27,228 nucleotides of DNA. Origin: Gammaproteobacteria bacterium. GTDB lineage: Bacteria; Pseudomonadota; Gammaproteobacteria; Steroidobacterales; GCA-2729495. Of this stretch, positions 1 to 8,196 are shown in pieces. The first letter of the stretch is position 1. Each line of letters starts with the position of its first letter. The position numbers and the translations under genes are program-made. The stretch lies in NCBI GenBank assembly GCA_023150055.1, contig JAKLLP010000002.1:309-27536 (forward strand). Direction: 5' to 3'. The notes below the pieces were generated by a model, which saw only the letters and a list, made by a program, of their open reading frames with translations, did not search any database and had not been told where the DNA came from.

Positions 1-283
1 ATTTTCGACATAGTCCTATCACGCCGTATTGCCAGCTCGAATAGGTCATCTGTGCCGTCAGCGGAGAAAGCCGAATCCTCCGTGTCAGAACGGGCCTGTA
101 GTAAACGACGCGAACTCCAGGCGGGAGCGGTTCGGACCAGCCTTCGACGGCATCCCGGCGACTGACATCCGTGATAACCACCACCTCGTGGGTACGCCCA
201 AGTTCGACAGCCCATCTCCACCCAACTCCGGGCTCACTACCGACTCCCGGTGCGAAGGCAAAGGCACTCAGCAGAATTCTCAT
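1..283 (-). CDS. Glycosyltransferase family 4, N-terminal part (cut by window edge)
   Basis: An open frame starts at ATG 283-281 and runs without a stop off the left edge, so only the first 94 codons are visible. The N-terminus begins MRILLSAFAFAPG and continues with a GSEPGVGW motif. This is the glycine-rich first loop typical of GT-B fold, family 4 glycosyltransferases that work on lipid-linked sugars at the cytoplasmic membrane face. A valine-aspartate strand (VVVITD) follows at about residue 36, as expected for the first Rossmann unit. It lies 114 nt downstream of the methyltransferase on the same strand, so it is probably the next gene of the exopolysaccharide operon. The frame is open upstream of the ATG back to a TGA about 24 codons away, including an in-frame GTG four codons before the ATG, so the start is uncertain. 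The sugar specificity cannot be read from this fragment. Confidence 0.75.
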   Translation of the reverse strand, partial: MRILLSAFAFAPGVGSEPGVGWRWAVELGRTHEVVVITDVSRRDAVEGWSEPLPPGVRVVYYRPVLTRRIRLSPLTAQMTYSSWQYGVIGLCRK

Positions 284-397
284 ACCAGAACGCACCAGGT
301 GAGCGACGAACCAGTCAGGGCCATATCGGAAAGTTAGGAAGCACAGCTTTCAGCCGCGCGAGGTAGAACGTCGTCGGTCCGATCGGATCAGCTCGGC

Positions 398-1021
398 TCA
401 GAACTTTTCGGCAGTCATCAGATAGCTGCCGTACAGAGCCATTGGAAATCTTTCCCCAAGGTACCTTGTCATCTTTCCGCTTCCACGCACACGGATACGA
501 GAGAAACCAACCATCCCAAGCCGCAGGGCTAGGATTCCAGCATGATGCTGGGTAAGATGTGCACCTCCAAGAATACTCTGCCGACGCACGATCCTCTTGA
601 TGTCACCAGGGTTCGGAGTGGTCAGAAGGAACTTTCCACCTATCCTGAGAACACGGAACACCTCGGCCAGCGTCGATTCGACGTCTCTGGGATACAGGTG
701 CTCCAAAAACTCTCCGGCAACCACGACGTCATAGCTCTCGTCCGGCACAGGAATCGCAGTAGAAAGTCCATGGACGGTCGTCGAATATACAGCCGACGGC
801 AACCGGTCCAGCCGATCCCGGACCGCATCCAGACCTGCGATCGACAGAGCGCCGTTCAGATCCTTGAGGACTCTTCCACCCCTGCCCGTGTTGCATCCGA
901 CATCGAGGACATCCTTCGAACCGTTTGGGATGTGACGGAAGAACTGCCTGTACCGCTCCTCCGTGAATGGGTCGGTTTCACTGACGGACTGGTCGGAGTT
1001 GAGAGCTTCGTAACGATTCAT
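398..1021 (-). CDS. Class I SAM-dependent methyltransferase (Methyltransf_11 type)
   Basis: A 207-residue protein with the class I methyltransferase signature. Motif I is VLDVGCNTGRGG at residues 38-49, which binds S-adenosylmethionine. An acidic residue at the end of the second strand follows (GLDAV), then the post-motif EFLEHL and LRIGGKFLLTTPNPG near residues 130-145. It is a soluble cytoplasmic enzyme. Its start codon overlaps the stop of the upstream glycosyltransferase by four bases (ATGA), so the two are translationally coupled. Such enzymes in polysaccharide loci usually methylate a sugar or a lipid-linked oligosaccharide, and that role is inferred from context only. The family is broad, so the substrate is unknown. 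Size and motif order are normal for the family. Confidence 0.85.
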   Translation of the reverse strand: MNRYEALNSDQSVSETDPFTEERYRQFFRHIPNGSKDVLDVGCNTGRGGRVLKDLNGALSIAGLDAVRDRLDRLPSAVYSTTVHGLSTAIPVPDESYDVVVAGEFLEHLYPRDVESTLAEVFRVLRIGGKFLLTTPNPGDIKRIVRRQSILGGAHLTQHHAGILALRLGMVGFSRIRVRGSGKMTRYLGERFPMALYGSYLMTAEKF

Positions 1022-2136
1022 GATTCATTTCCGATCATCGGCAGCAGAACTTGCACCGTGCTTGACCATGCCTTCGATCGCGCATGTGAAGTAATTCTCA
1101 CCCTGTCGAAATCCACGCGGCGCGTTGCGAATGTCATCAGGGCGCGCCCAAGTCCTTCGGGGGTTCGCTGAGTGACAACGATACCCGCAAACTCTGGCAC
1201 ACTCGATGAAAACGAGCCGACTTCGAAGCAAATTACCGGCACACCGAACCGAAACGCCGTGAAGAGCACGCCGCTCTGGTCGATGTGCCGATAGGGAAGG
1301 ACGACCACATCCGCACCTTCGAAGACGAGACTGACCTCACCCTCTGGAACGAAAGATTTTCTCCACTTCACCCGATGACGAGGAGCGACGGATGCCATCA
1401 GCGCTTCGATCTCCGACTCGTACCTCCGCTCACGCGGTACACCCACGATCGAAACACTCACTGGCTGAGCACAGTATTCGAGTGCCTCGAGCAGAATGTC
1501 CACGCCCTTGTACCTCATGACAGCGCCGAAAAGAAGGACACGCAGTCGCCCTTCGTCTTGGCCTTGCATTTCACCGACTCCAGGTTCTCCATGGTCCGGG
1601 ATATCGTCGACGCCATGCTCCATGATCACGATGCGTGCGACCGATATCCCGAATCTGGCTGCAAGTTCGGACGCAGCCCGCTCCGTATGGACGATCAAAA
1701 GAGAGGGGATCCTGTATATACTCGCAAGCAGGCGATCGGCCCCTTTCCCGGAGTCATGGGGCACGATATTGTGAACCGTCAGCCACAGGCGCTTGGAGAG
1801 GAGGCGCAGCAGCAGCAACTCCAGGACTGCACCCGGGCCAACTCCACCAAGAAGGAGACCGTTAAGATGGACGATGGCCGGCCTTCGAGTCGCGACATAG
1901 TAGTAGAGTCGAACGATGTAGGAAAGCAGGCCGATGGCCTTTCGAAAGGCAGAACGTGCAGGATTCTGTGATCCTCGGAGATTGACGAACTCGATCGTAC
2001 GACGAAGGTCCTCGCACAGAGTCCTGTCAGAACCGATCAAAGTCACCGCCACACCGTTGTCTGCAAGTCCGTTCGCAAAGCCTTTCTCGTAGTTTGGCTG
2101 GAATCCATGGGACACGAGGACGACACGCTTTGACAT
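1018..2136 (-). CDS. Glycosyltransferase family 4 / group 1 (GT-B)
   Basis: A 372-residue protein with a GT-B fold pattern. The N-terminal half starts MSKRVVLVSHGF and has a glycine-rich acceptor loop (YEKGFANGL). The C-terminal nucleotide-sugar domain shows LLFGAVMRYKGVDILLEALE and then the donor-binding stretch DVVVLPYRHIDQSGVLFTAFRFGVPVI. This last part resembles the family 4 EX7E region, although the first Glu is replaced by His-Ile-Asp. It would transfer a sugar from a nucleotide donor to the growing repeat unit at the inner membrane. The ATG is one base after the stop of the BNR_4 gene, and its own stop overlaps the methyltransferase start, so the three genes are tightly coupled. Donor and linkage are not predictable from the sequence. 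Confidence 0.87.
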   Translation of the reverse strand: MSKRVVLVSHGFQPNYEKGFANGLADNGVAVTLIGSDRTLCEDLRRTIEFVNLRGSQNPARSAFRKAIGLLSYIVRLYYYVATRRPAIVHLNGLLLGGVGPGAVLELLLLRLLSKRLWLTVHNIVPHDSGKGADRLLASIYRIPSLLIVHTERAASELAARFGISVARIVIMEHGVDDIPDHGEPGVGEMQGQDEGRLRVLLFGAVMRYKGVDILLEALEYCAQPVSVSIVGVPRERRYESEIEALMASVAPRHRVKWRKSFVPEGEVSLVFEGADVVVLPYRHIDQSGVLFTAFRFGVPVICFEVGSFSSSVPEFAGIVVTQRTPEGLGRALMTFATRRVDFDRVRITSHARSKAWSSTVQVLLPMIGNES

Positions 2137-2137
2137 C

Positions 2138-3469
2138 TCAGTTCATCCCGATCCTGTATATCACAGAGGCGCGTCGTTCCGGGCAAACCCTTGCCCGCAC
2201 AACGAACGCGTTCTCCTTTTCGTCGTAGACGGGGAATGGGTCGCAGAGATTTCCGGGAATACGAACGAACGTTCTCCAGGATCCGGCCTCGCGTCGCAGC
2301 ACCCTGATCCCAGAGGCAAATAGCCACTCCGTACCGTCGGGCGTGATCAGCACCTTCGATGCTCCGAACGGAAGAGCCTCGGGCCCCTGCCACCGACCAG
2401 TTGTCGGGTCCAGTCGTGCCAGCATCCTCTCCGCACCACGAGGCTCGAGTATGGCAAGAACCTCGCCGTTGCTCTTGACGGCGAGATCCTTCGCTGTATT
2501 GAAGTAGGTGCCCTGCGGCCACAGACCGATCTCCCTTTCAGCCGAGCGGACAGAAATATCGGAAGGGTAGCCCGATTCGATCAGCTTCGAATGACTGGGC
2601 GCTATCGTGTAGGATCCATCCAGACCGGATCTGGAGTCCCAGGTCGTCCATATCGCGTGAAGACTGCCTGCTCCGTCGAAGCCGATCCTGACGTTGTATG
2701 GAACATGGCGTTGGTCGAACAGAAATGGCCTCGAATGCAGGCTCTCTCCGATTTCGTCGACAGCATCTCCGTGATCGAGTCGCATCTCCTTGCCGATCGA
2801 GTTCCAGACTCTTCTCTCCGAGTCGTATCGGGCTATTCCTGCTGCAAAGCTCCTCCGTCCCCATGGCCTGGCCGGCTTCAGGGCATATCGATACGTCAGG
2901 TACAGATCACCGCGTGGCGCCGTGAAAAAGGCTGGATACGTAATCTGATTTCCTGGAACTGCCGCCCTACCGGGACCTGGGAAGTTCGTCTTGTTTCTAT
3001 CACGTATCGTCTCAAGCTCCTGCACGGAAACATTCTCGCCACGGAATTCGAACGCATCGATCGAGTACGCAGATGCAGAGACGACATATTGCCATGGCAT
3101 GTGATGCATGTTGTATGCCACATGAATGTGACCGTGGCGGTCGAAGGCCACGGACGGCTGGGTGTGATAGGCGTCGTGGAGTGTTCTGGTCTCGAGCGTC
3201 CTCTCGCTCCATTCCCACACTCCGGTCGGGCCACGCTTGCCCAGCCGGACTCGTGTCGTCAGAAAGCCGATGGCCTGTCGTGCCGGATCGTCTTCGACCT
3301 GAGCGAGCACCACATAGCCGTTGCGGACAGCCAGCGGTGTCGCAGCCGCGGACACATCGCCGGTCGGCGACACATTCGCAACTTCGAGCAGGCGTTCTAC
3401 TTCGGGGGGAGAGGCTTCTCCGCCCTCGGTGACACAAAGTAGCAGAGCCAGAACGAACGCCCGTGTCAT
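2138..3469 (-). CDS. Secreted BNR-4 repeat protein, possible polysaccharide lyase/binding protein
   Basis: A 443-residue protein starting at ATG 3469, which overlaps the stop of the polymerase gene by four bases (ATGA). A longer open frame extends far upstream but lies over the polymerase gene in another frame and is not real. Residues 1-19 form a signal peptide (MTRAFVLALLL, then a polar GGEAS cleavage zone), so it should be exported. The body matches the BNR_4 pattern, with YHTQPSVAFDRHGHIHVAYNMHHMPW near residue 95, NQITYPAFF, and repeated aspartate-box-like strand segments of a beta-propeller. BNR_4 proteins include polysaccharide lyases and sugar-binding propellers. In an exopolysaccharide operon it may trim or release the polymer, which is inference. 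Base composition is lower in GC than in the conserved eps core. Confidence 0.8.
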   Translation of the reverse strand: MTRAFVLALLLCVTEGGEASPPEVERLLEVANVSPTGDVSAAATPLAVRNGYVVLAQVEDDPARQAIGFLTTRVRLGKRGPTGVWEWSERTLETRTLHDAYHTQPSVAFDRHGHIHVAYNMHHMPWQYVVSASAYSIDAFEFRGENVSVQELETIRDRNKTNFPGPGRAAVPGNQITYPAFFTAPRGDLYLTYRYALKPARPWGRRSFAAGIARYDSERRVWNSIGKEMRLDHGDAVDEIGESLHSRPFLFDQRHVPYNVRIGFDGAGSLHAIWTTWDSRSGLDGSYTIAPSHSKLIESGYPSDISVRSAEREIGLWPQGTYFNTAKDLAVKSNGEVLAILEPRGAERMLARLDPTTGRWQGPEALPFGASKVLITPDGTEWLFASGIRVLRREAGSWRTFVRIPGNLCDPFPVYDEKENAFVVRARVCPERRASVIYRIGMN

Positions 3470-4830
3470 ACGCTCCGCACTCCGACGGATGCGGATTTTC
3501 TTCCGACACCGCTTCCCAGGGTGCGACGGCGTTCGTTCGACGCGACCTCGAATATCGATACGGAAAGCACGATCCACCACAGATGTCCAGTTCGAACGAA
3601 GCTGGTCTCCGAGACGTTGAGGAGCATGGCAGCCAGCAGAATGGCCCCGTGACAGAGCGCGGGAACACGATCTCCGCTGCGATACCGTCGAATCAGGGCG
3701 ACGAAATGGAACCCCAGGACCACGAACAGCAGAAGAAGACCCAGGATCCCAAGTTCGTTCGTGACGTCGATGTAGCCACTGTGGGCCTGTCCAGGCTGCC
3801 ACGCGAAACTGCGGACGATGGTGGCCGATTCTCCATCGACGCCGGTCCAGAACGCACCGTAGCCGGTGCCCAGGTAGGGATGTCGCAGTATCTCGTTGAA
3901 CATCATCGTCCAGAGATCGGTCCGACCCGTCAGGGTCGCGTCCTTGCCGACCGACTCCACGCCTGCAGAGAACAGTGCGTGGAGGGGCACGGTACCTTCC
4001 ACGACGAAGTAGCCGAAGGCTCCGGCAAGAGTCAGCATGGCCGCGGCTATCCCCATGGCAAGTGCCGGCGCCCCATGTTTCAGGCAAAGCATCCAGTAGA
4101 GAATCATGAAGACACTCGCTGCAGCCGTTGCGATGCTCGTGGTACTGCCGGTCGCGAGCAAAGACGCCCATGTCAGGGCCCAGGCTCCCCAGATCACGAC
4201 GCCACCTCCATGCCGAAGCGCGTGGTAGAGAACGAGGATCACCATCAGCATCGAGAACTGCCCCCAGACGTTCTTGGTGAACGTGATCCCCCTGAAACCA
4301 CCTGCCGAATCGAACGAAGAGTCGATGGTCAGTCCCGCGAGCAACCCCAGCAGGAGGATGACCATGCCCGGCCATGTGAAGGCCAGCAGGGCGTCGCCGT
4401 CGGCCTTCTGGCGCACCAGTGCCATGGCAACAACTCCGACGCCGACTAGCTGCAGGACACGCTTCGCAGACACCAGCAGTTCGTTCGACCAGATCAGCGA
4501 AAGGACCGCGAAAGCAAGCAAGACGAAATAGGGTATGGAGAGACTGGTCCGGTCCAACGAGAGTCTCTTGTCCGGACCGCGAAGAGAAAGGTAGAGGGCG
4601 ATGGTAAAGAGCAGACTCCAGCCGACCTGTCGCAACGTGCTTCCTTCGGATGCGCTCGCGAGGGACCCTCCTCCGAAGGGGATCAGGCAGAGGATCAGCA
4701 CCATCGTTGCGACCAGCCACTTCTCCGGCTTTCCGGCCACGAGAACAGCCGGGAGGGCAGCACCGAGAAAGGCTGCCACGAGAAAGTAGGGACCGAGCCC
4801 GATCAGATACGCATAGACGGTCTGGAGCAT
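3466..4830 (-). CDS. O-antigen ligase / Wzy-like polysaccharide polymerase
   Basis: A 454-residue integral membrane protein with about ten to twelve hydrophobic segments. The Wzy_C/O-antigen ligase hallmark is clear: LTGRTDLWTMMFNEILRHPYLGTGYGAFW near residues 300-330, followed by a periplasmic stretch and HSGYIDVTNELGILGLLLL. These proteins join lipid-linked repeat units (polymerase) or attach glycans to an acceptor (ligase) in the periplasm. In a cluster with a Wzx-like flippase and Wzz-like EpsF, the polymerase role is the more likely. I chose ATG 4830, five bases after the flippase stop, with GAG of the TTGAGTGAA leader as a weak ribosome site. An in-frame TTG at 4839 that overlaps the flippase stop is the alternative. 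A longer upstream open frame is antisense to nothing but overlaps the flippase and is rejected. Confidence 0.87.
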   Translation of the reverse strand: MLQTVYAYLIGLGPYFLVAAFLGAALPAVLVAGKPEKWLVATMVLILCLIPFGGGSLASASEGSTLRQVGWSLLFTIALYLSLRGPDKRLSLDRTSLSIPYFVLLAFAVLSLIWSNELLVSAKRVLQLVGVGVVAMALVRQKADGDALLAFTWPGMVILLLGLLAGLTIDSSFDSAGGFRGITFTKNVWGQFSMLMVILVLYHALRHGGGVVIWGAWALTWASLLATGSTTSIATAAASVFMILYWMLCLKHGAPALAMGIAAAMLTLAGAFGYFVVEGTVPLHALFSAGVESVGKDATLTGRTDLWTMMFNEILRHPYLGTGYGAFWTGVDGESATIVRSFAWQPGQAHSGYIDVTNELGILGLLLLFVVLGFHFVALIRRYRSGDRVPALCHGAILLAAMLLNVSETSFVRTGHLWWIVLSVSIFEVASNERRRTLGSGVGRKSASVGVRSV

Positions 4831-4835
4831 TTCAC

Positions 4836-6083
4836 TCAAGACGGCTGAAGCCGCCTCTCCCAGTAATTTCTGGCACGTGGCACGATCAGCGCGAGTTGGA
4901 GCACCTCCACCACGCACAGAGTTCCGATGATCCAGAGCGGGCCCCTCTCGGCGAAGACGAGGTAGCAGGGCACGGAACCGAGTACCGCAAACAATGTCAC
5001 GTGATGCAGGATCCTGTAGCCGCCGGGGTCCGTCATCAGCGTGGCCATATACACGTTTCTGACAAACGCGAGGGTGAAGTAGACCAGCCAGGCCAGCACG
5101 AGCGTCTGCAGACCGCTGTACTCCGCACCGAGCAGCGGCTCGATCCATGGATAGACCGTCAGGAGCACCAGGGTGAGGACGATCGAGAACACGATGGCGG
5201 CTGCGCTGCTGACGTTGGTCACCCTCCTCACCGAGACGACCTCACCCGCGGGAAGCCAGCCGGAGAACTTCGGTCGATACCAGTTACCCCAGGCCGTGGC
5301 CAGAAGTCCCAACGGCATCACAAACAATCGTGATGCCCCGAGATCCGCGACTGCAGCAAGTCCGGCGAAATAGGCTGCAACCGTCGAAAAGGAAGTCAGA
5401 TTTATCCAAGTCAACAGAACCGACGGAAGAGCCCATCGGGCACAGGACCAGATCGAGGTCATCGACGGACGATGGATCGATGCACCCTGCGTGCCCCCGA
5501 CCCTGCCCACAAGCGGCAGGGCAGCTGCAAGCCCTGTCAGGGCCAGTGCCATGCCGGCGTCCAGCACTCGGTTCCACGCTGCCACTCCGAGTCCTGCAAG
5601 GAGCAAGGTGCCATAAACAAGGTCACCGAGAAGGGCCTGAACCCCTTGGCCTTGCACATAACTCAACGAACGCTGAGCCTCCCGAATCACCGTTCCAATC
5701 ACAGCCAGTGCGAATCCGAGACAGAGAACTGCCCGGATCCCTTCCCCCGCGTCTCCCGTCACCCGGAGGTAGCCCCAGAGCAACACACCGGCGAGCAACG
5801 CCCCTGCACCAGCGAGAATCATGTGCAGCGTGACGGCGGTTCGCTTCAGGGCGGTCTTCGTTTCTGGACCGGATGCCGGCAGCAACGTGGCGACAGGAGA
5901 GTTGATCAGAGCGTTCTGTATGCCCTGAACGAGGAGCAGCATCGACCCCAACAGAACATAATACCCATATTCCTGCTTGCTGACTGTCGTGATGAGAATC
6001 ATCGAGACAGTCAGGCCCAGCAGGCTCAGAAAAGCCTGATCGACAATTGCCGCGAGGGGATTCAGACGAGATGATAACTTCAT
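4836..6083 (-). CDS. Wzx-like polysaccharide flippase (MOP superfamily)
   Basis: A 415-residue membrane protein made almost entirely of hydrophobic helices, about eleven or twelve. The start is typical of Wzx/MATE-type exporters: MKLSSRLNPLAAIVDQAFLS, then VSKQEYGYYVLLGSMLLL, close to the 'fG.y.l' pattern of lipopolysaccharide flippases. A second copy of the pattern around residues 225-265 (AVADLGASRLFVMPLGLLATAWG) fits the two-lobed fold of the family. It should flip the undecaprenyl-linked repeat unit from cytoplasm to periplasm. It is the first gene after the 316-nt gap that follows epsI, and it is coupled to the polymerase gene downstream. The family is weakly conserved, so the assignment rests on topology and gene neighbourhood. 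Confidence 0.8.
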   Translation of the reverse strand: MKLSSRLNPLAAIVDQAFLSLLGLTVSMILITTVSKQEYGYYVLLGSMLLLVQGIQNALINSPVATLLPASGPETKTALKRTAVTLHMILAGAGALLAGVLLWGYLRVTGDAGEGIRAVLCLGFALAVIGTVIREAQRSLSYVQGQGVQALLGDLVYGTLLLAGLGVAAWNRVLDAGMALALTGLAAALPLVGRVGGTQGASIHRPSMTSIWSCARWALPSVLLTWINLTSFSTVAAYFAGLAAVADLGASRLFVMPLGLLATAWGNWYRPKFSGWLPAGEVVSVRRVTNVSSAAAIVFSIVLTLVLLTVYPWIEPLLGAEYSGLQTLVLAWLVYFTLAFVRNVYMATLMTDPGGYRILHHVTLFAVLGSVPCYLVFAERGPLWIIGTLCVVEVLQLALIVPRARNYWERRLQPS

Positions 6084-6399
6084 CGTGCTTGTCGTTCGGC
6101 ACAGCCGTGTCCGGGCTGCGCGAAATCCGGCCGGAGCATTTCTTCTCCAACGCGCCGACCGGACCTCTTTCCAAGCCGATGTCTGCCCTGAGCGAACCGC
6201 CTCGCGCTCATGGCGTGCACAGCTTCACACCGATGCCCTCGGCAGCTTTCGATCGGGACCTTCGGTCCCACAGGCCGGCCCTCTTCCTGCTCCGAAACAG
6301 ACTGTCCCGGCTGCTTGGACGTCCAGCACCCTGGAATGCCGGTGCATTTGCAGCGTCCTGGCCATGTACGGCGCTGGCGTTCAGAGGATGCTTGCGCCT
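6084..6399. other. Gene-free gap between epsI and the flippase
   Basis: This 316-nt stretch interrupts an otherwise tightly packed minus-strand operon. Short open frames exist on both strands, but none has a ribosome site or a protein-like sequence I can recognise. It contains a perfect hairpin, GGGACC-TTC-GGTCCC, at 6255-6269, without a following T-run on either strand. It may hold a secondary promoter for the variable genes or be the remnant of a deleted gene. I see no clear -35/-10 pair. Confidence 0.5.
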
Positions 6400-7125
6400 T
6401 TATCCGGCAAGGCCTGCCAATCTTCTCCGCTCGGCAGGGGAAAGGCTTCCCACGAGAGCCTCCACAAAGCTCTTGTGGACCTCGAACGCTCGTTCACTGT
6501 CGGGATCGACGGTGGAGATCCTGAACAGGAGTCCATCGGCGATGTAGCCTTTCATTGCGTACCGAATCTCCTTGATCTTCTTGTCCAGTCCGGGCTCCAC
6601 CGCCTGATCACCCAATGTGGTCCAGTACGTCACCGGCTCCGGTCGGTTATGGCCATAGAAGGTCTCGAGGCGGCGTACCGGAATGTACCCGAACGAGGTG
6701 GACAGGTATCCAGGTGTGTTACTCTTCACCTGAAATCCCTGGGCCGGATAACATATTTCAGGCTTATGGACCTGAAAGGAGTCGTTCTGATTCTTTCCGT
6801 AGGCGATCGAGAGCATGACCCGATCACCCCGCTCGTTCACATAGGTCCTGCTGATCAGTTCGGAGTAGAGGATATTCAGAAGGTCAGCAGCCTGAGGATT
6901 GACCACTCCTCCGGATACTTGGACCTGCCTCCAGCCGCCGAACGATTGGGGGAGGGAGGGCTCGATCTTCAGGACCGGTCTTGTATCGGCCAAGTAGACA
7001 GTAGGCCGGACATAGTGTGCAGCACCTGCCGTCAAGGCCATAGCCAGCGCGAACGCTGCTGCAGTGGCCGTGTGCTTCACCATGGATTCGGTCTGTCCTC
7101 TAGAAGGAAACGTAGCGCTGCTCAT
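6400..7125 (-). CDS. epsI: Exosortase-associated protein EpsI (B-type)
   Basis: A 241-residue protein with one N-terminal membrane helix (about residues 20-38) and a periplasmic EpsI domain. Recognisable parts are LPQSFGGWRQVQVSGG, DLLNILYSELISRTYVN, and the conserved YGKNQNDSFQVHKPEICYPAQGFQV centred on a cysteine near residue 126. EpsI is found fused to or next to exosortases in systems that pair exopolysaccharide export with PEP-CTERM protein sorting. Its exact activity is not established. The ATG at 7125 overlaps the xrtB stop by four bases. A second ATG at 7083 has a better upstream AGAGGA and would place the membrane helix nearer the N-terminus. It directly follows xrtB, as expected. 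Confidence 0.9.
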   Translation of the reverse strand: MSSATFPSRGQTESMVKHTATAAAFALAMALTAGAAHYVRPTVYLADTRPVLKIEPSLPQSFGGWRQVQVSGGVVNPQAADLLNILYSELISRTYVNERGDRVMLSIAYGKNQNDSFQVHKPEICYPAQGFQVKSNTPGYLSTSFGYIPVRRLETFYGHNRPEPVTYWTTLGDQAVEPGLDKKIKEIRYAMKGYIADGLLFRISTVDPDSERAFEVHKSFVEALVGSLSPAERRRLAGLAG

Positions 7126-8087
7126 GCCGTTTCGCCGTGTTGGGTATTTCCGAAGCGTCGGACTCCCCAGCGGATCAGGCCATCGGTGGCCATGATCAGA
7201 AGCAGAGCCGCCATGAAGAGCACCATGCCTGCGAATCCGTGCAGGAAGCCCTGCCCCGCCTCGTCTCCGAGGTGGTATGTGATCAATGTCAGCGCGATCA
7301 CACGGATGACGTTGGCAATGAAGCTGATGGGGACGATCAGCACGGCGAGCGTGACGTTGCGCGCGACGCTCTCGTGCCGCACCAGATTAAGGTACAGCAG
7401 GCCGAGTGCCTCGAGGGTGAACAATGTATGCAGACCGGCGCAGGCATCGGCGACCAGCAGCTGGTACTGACCGATCTGCAGCACCACACCCGTGCGGCTG
7501 ATGGGATACCCGAACAGCGCCAGCGTCGCCTCGGCGACATAGGAGACCGCCATCTTCATCGGCTGCGTCAGAGTGTCGACAACGACACCCGGCAGCGGAA
7601 TCATGAACACCATGAAGAAGAGCGGAAACCAGAGAGTTGCCAGGCTCCGGGTTCCCGCCAGCGCCAGTACGATTCCAGCGATCAGCCAGATCAAGGCCCC
7701 GACTTCGAAGAGAAGAATGTCCTGAGAGCGCCCGATCAGGTACATCAGCAAGCCGACGACGAAGACGGGCCAGCCGAGCGCGGGCCGTGGCCGATGGGCC
7801 GCGGCCACGAATTCGGGCCACTTGCGCCATAGCAGCCAGAGGCTGATTCCCAGCACGATCGGGCCGTGGCCCTGGTTATCGCTGGCCCAGATGCCGTGGA
7901 ACAGCCCCCAGAAGGTCGGCAGGTACATCGTCAAAAGGCCCGCCAGGACCAGCAGCCAGGGCACCAGGGTGCCGGCACCCTGCACCCGCCATGCATTCCG
8001 GGCAAGATGGGCAATTCCCTCCGATCTGCCGGAGGACGCATCTGGAGAACTACGCTCGGGAGCAACGACAGACATGTTCTTGGACAT
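7122..8087 (-). CDS. xrtB: Exosortase B (XrtB)
   Basis: A polytopic membrane cysteine transpeptidase with about eight helices. Counting from ATG 8087, the catalytic triad expected of exosortases is present: Cys216 in VADACAGLHTLF, Arg262 in ANVIRVIALTLI and His283 in GQGFLHGFAGM. The N-terminal region has YLPTFWGLFHGIW and NQGHGPIVLGISLWLLWRKW, which fits the B subfamily. Exosortases cleave and re-anchor PEP-CTERM proteins at the inner membrane. No PEP-CTERM substrate is encoded in this window. The frame stays open upstream to a GTG at 8219 that would overlap the epsG stop by 23 bases. The extra 44 residues are arginine-rich and poorly conserved-looking, so I prefer 8087 (321 residues), with moderate certainty on the start. 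Confidence 0.9.
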   Translation of the reverse strand: MSKNMSVVAPERSSPDASSGRSEGIAHLARNAWRVQGAGTLVPWLLVLAGLLTMYLPTFWGLFHGIWASDNQGHGPIVLGISLWLLWRKWPEFVAAAHRPRPALGWPVFVVGLLMYLIGRSQDILLFEVGALIWLIAGIVLALAGTRSLATLWFPLFFMVFMIPLPGVVVDTLTQPMKMAVSYVAEATLALFGYPISRTGVVLQIGQYQLLVADACAGLHTLFTLEALGLLYLNLVRHESVARNVTLAVLIVPISFIANVIRVIALTLITYHLGDEAGQGFLHGFAGMVLFMAALLLIMATDGLIRWGVRRFGNTQHGETA

Positions 8088-8196
8088 CAGCGATGCAGGC
8101 AGGGTGGCCACGGTGGGTCCCGCAGCTGCCCGAAGCAGGCCAACGGGGGCCGTGAAACCGGTGCACGATCGATCGGGGCGTCGGCGATGCGGACGG

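Noticed and set aside
3470..4720. The long upstream extension of the BNR_4 reading frame (860 codons in total)
   Set aside because: It overlaps the polymerase gene in another frame and has no protein-like content; the signal peptide at ATG 3469 and the ATGA overlap fix the real start.
6080..6271. A 63-codon minus-strand frame in the epsI-flippase gap
   Set aside because: GTG start without a ribosome site, basic low-complexity sequence, and overlap with the flippase start.
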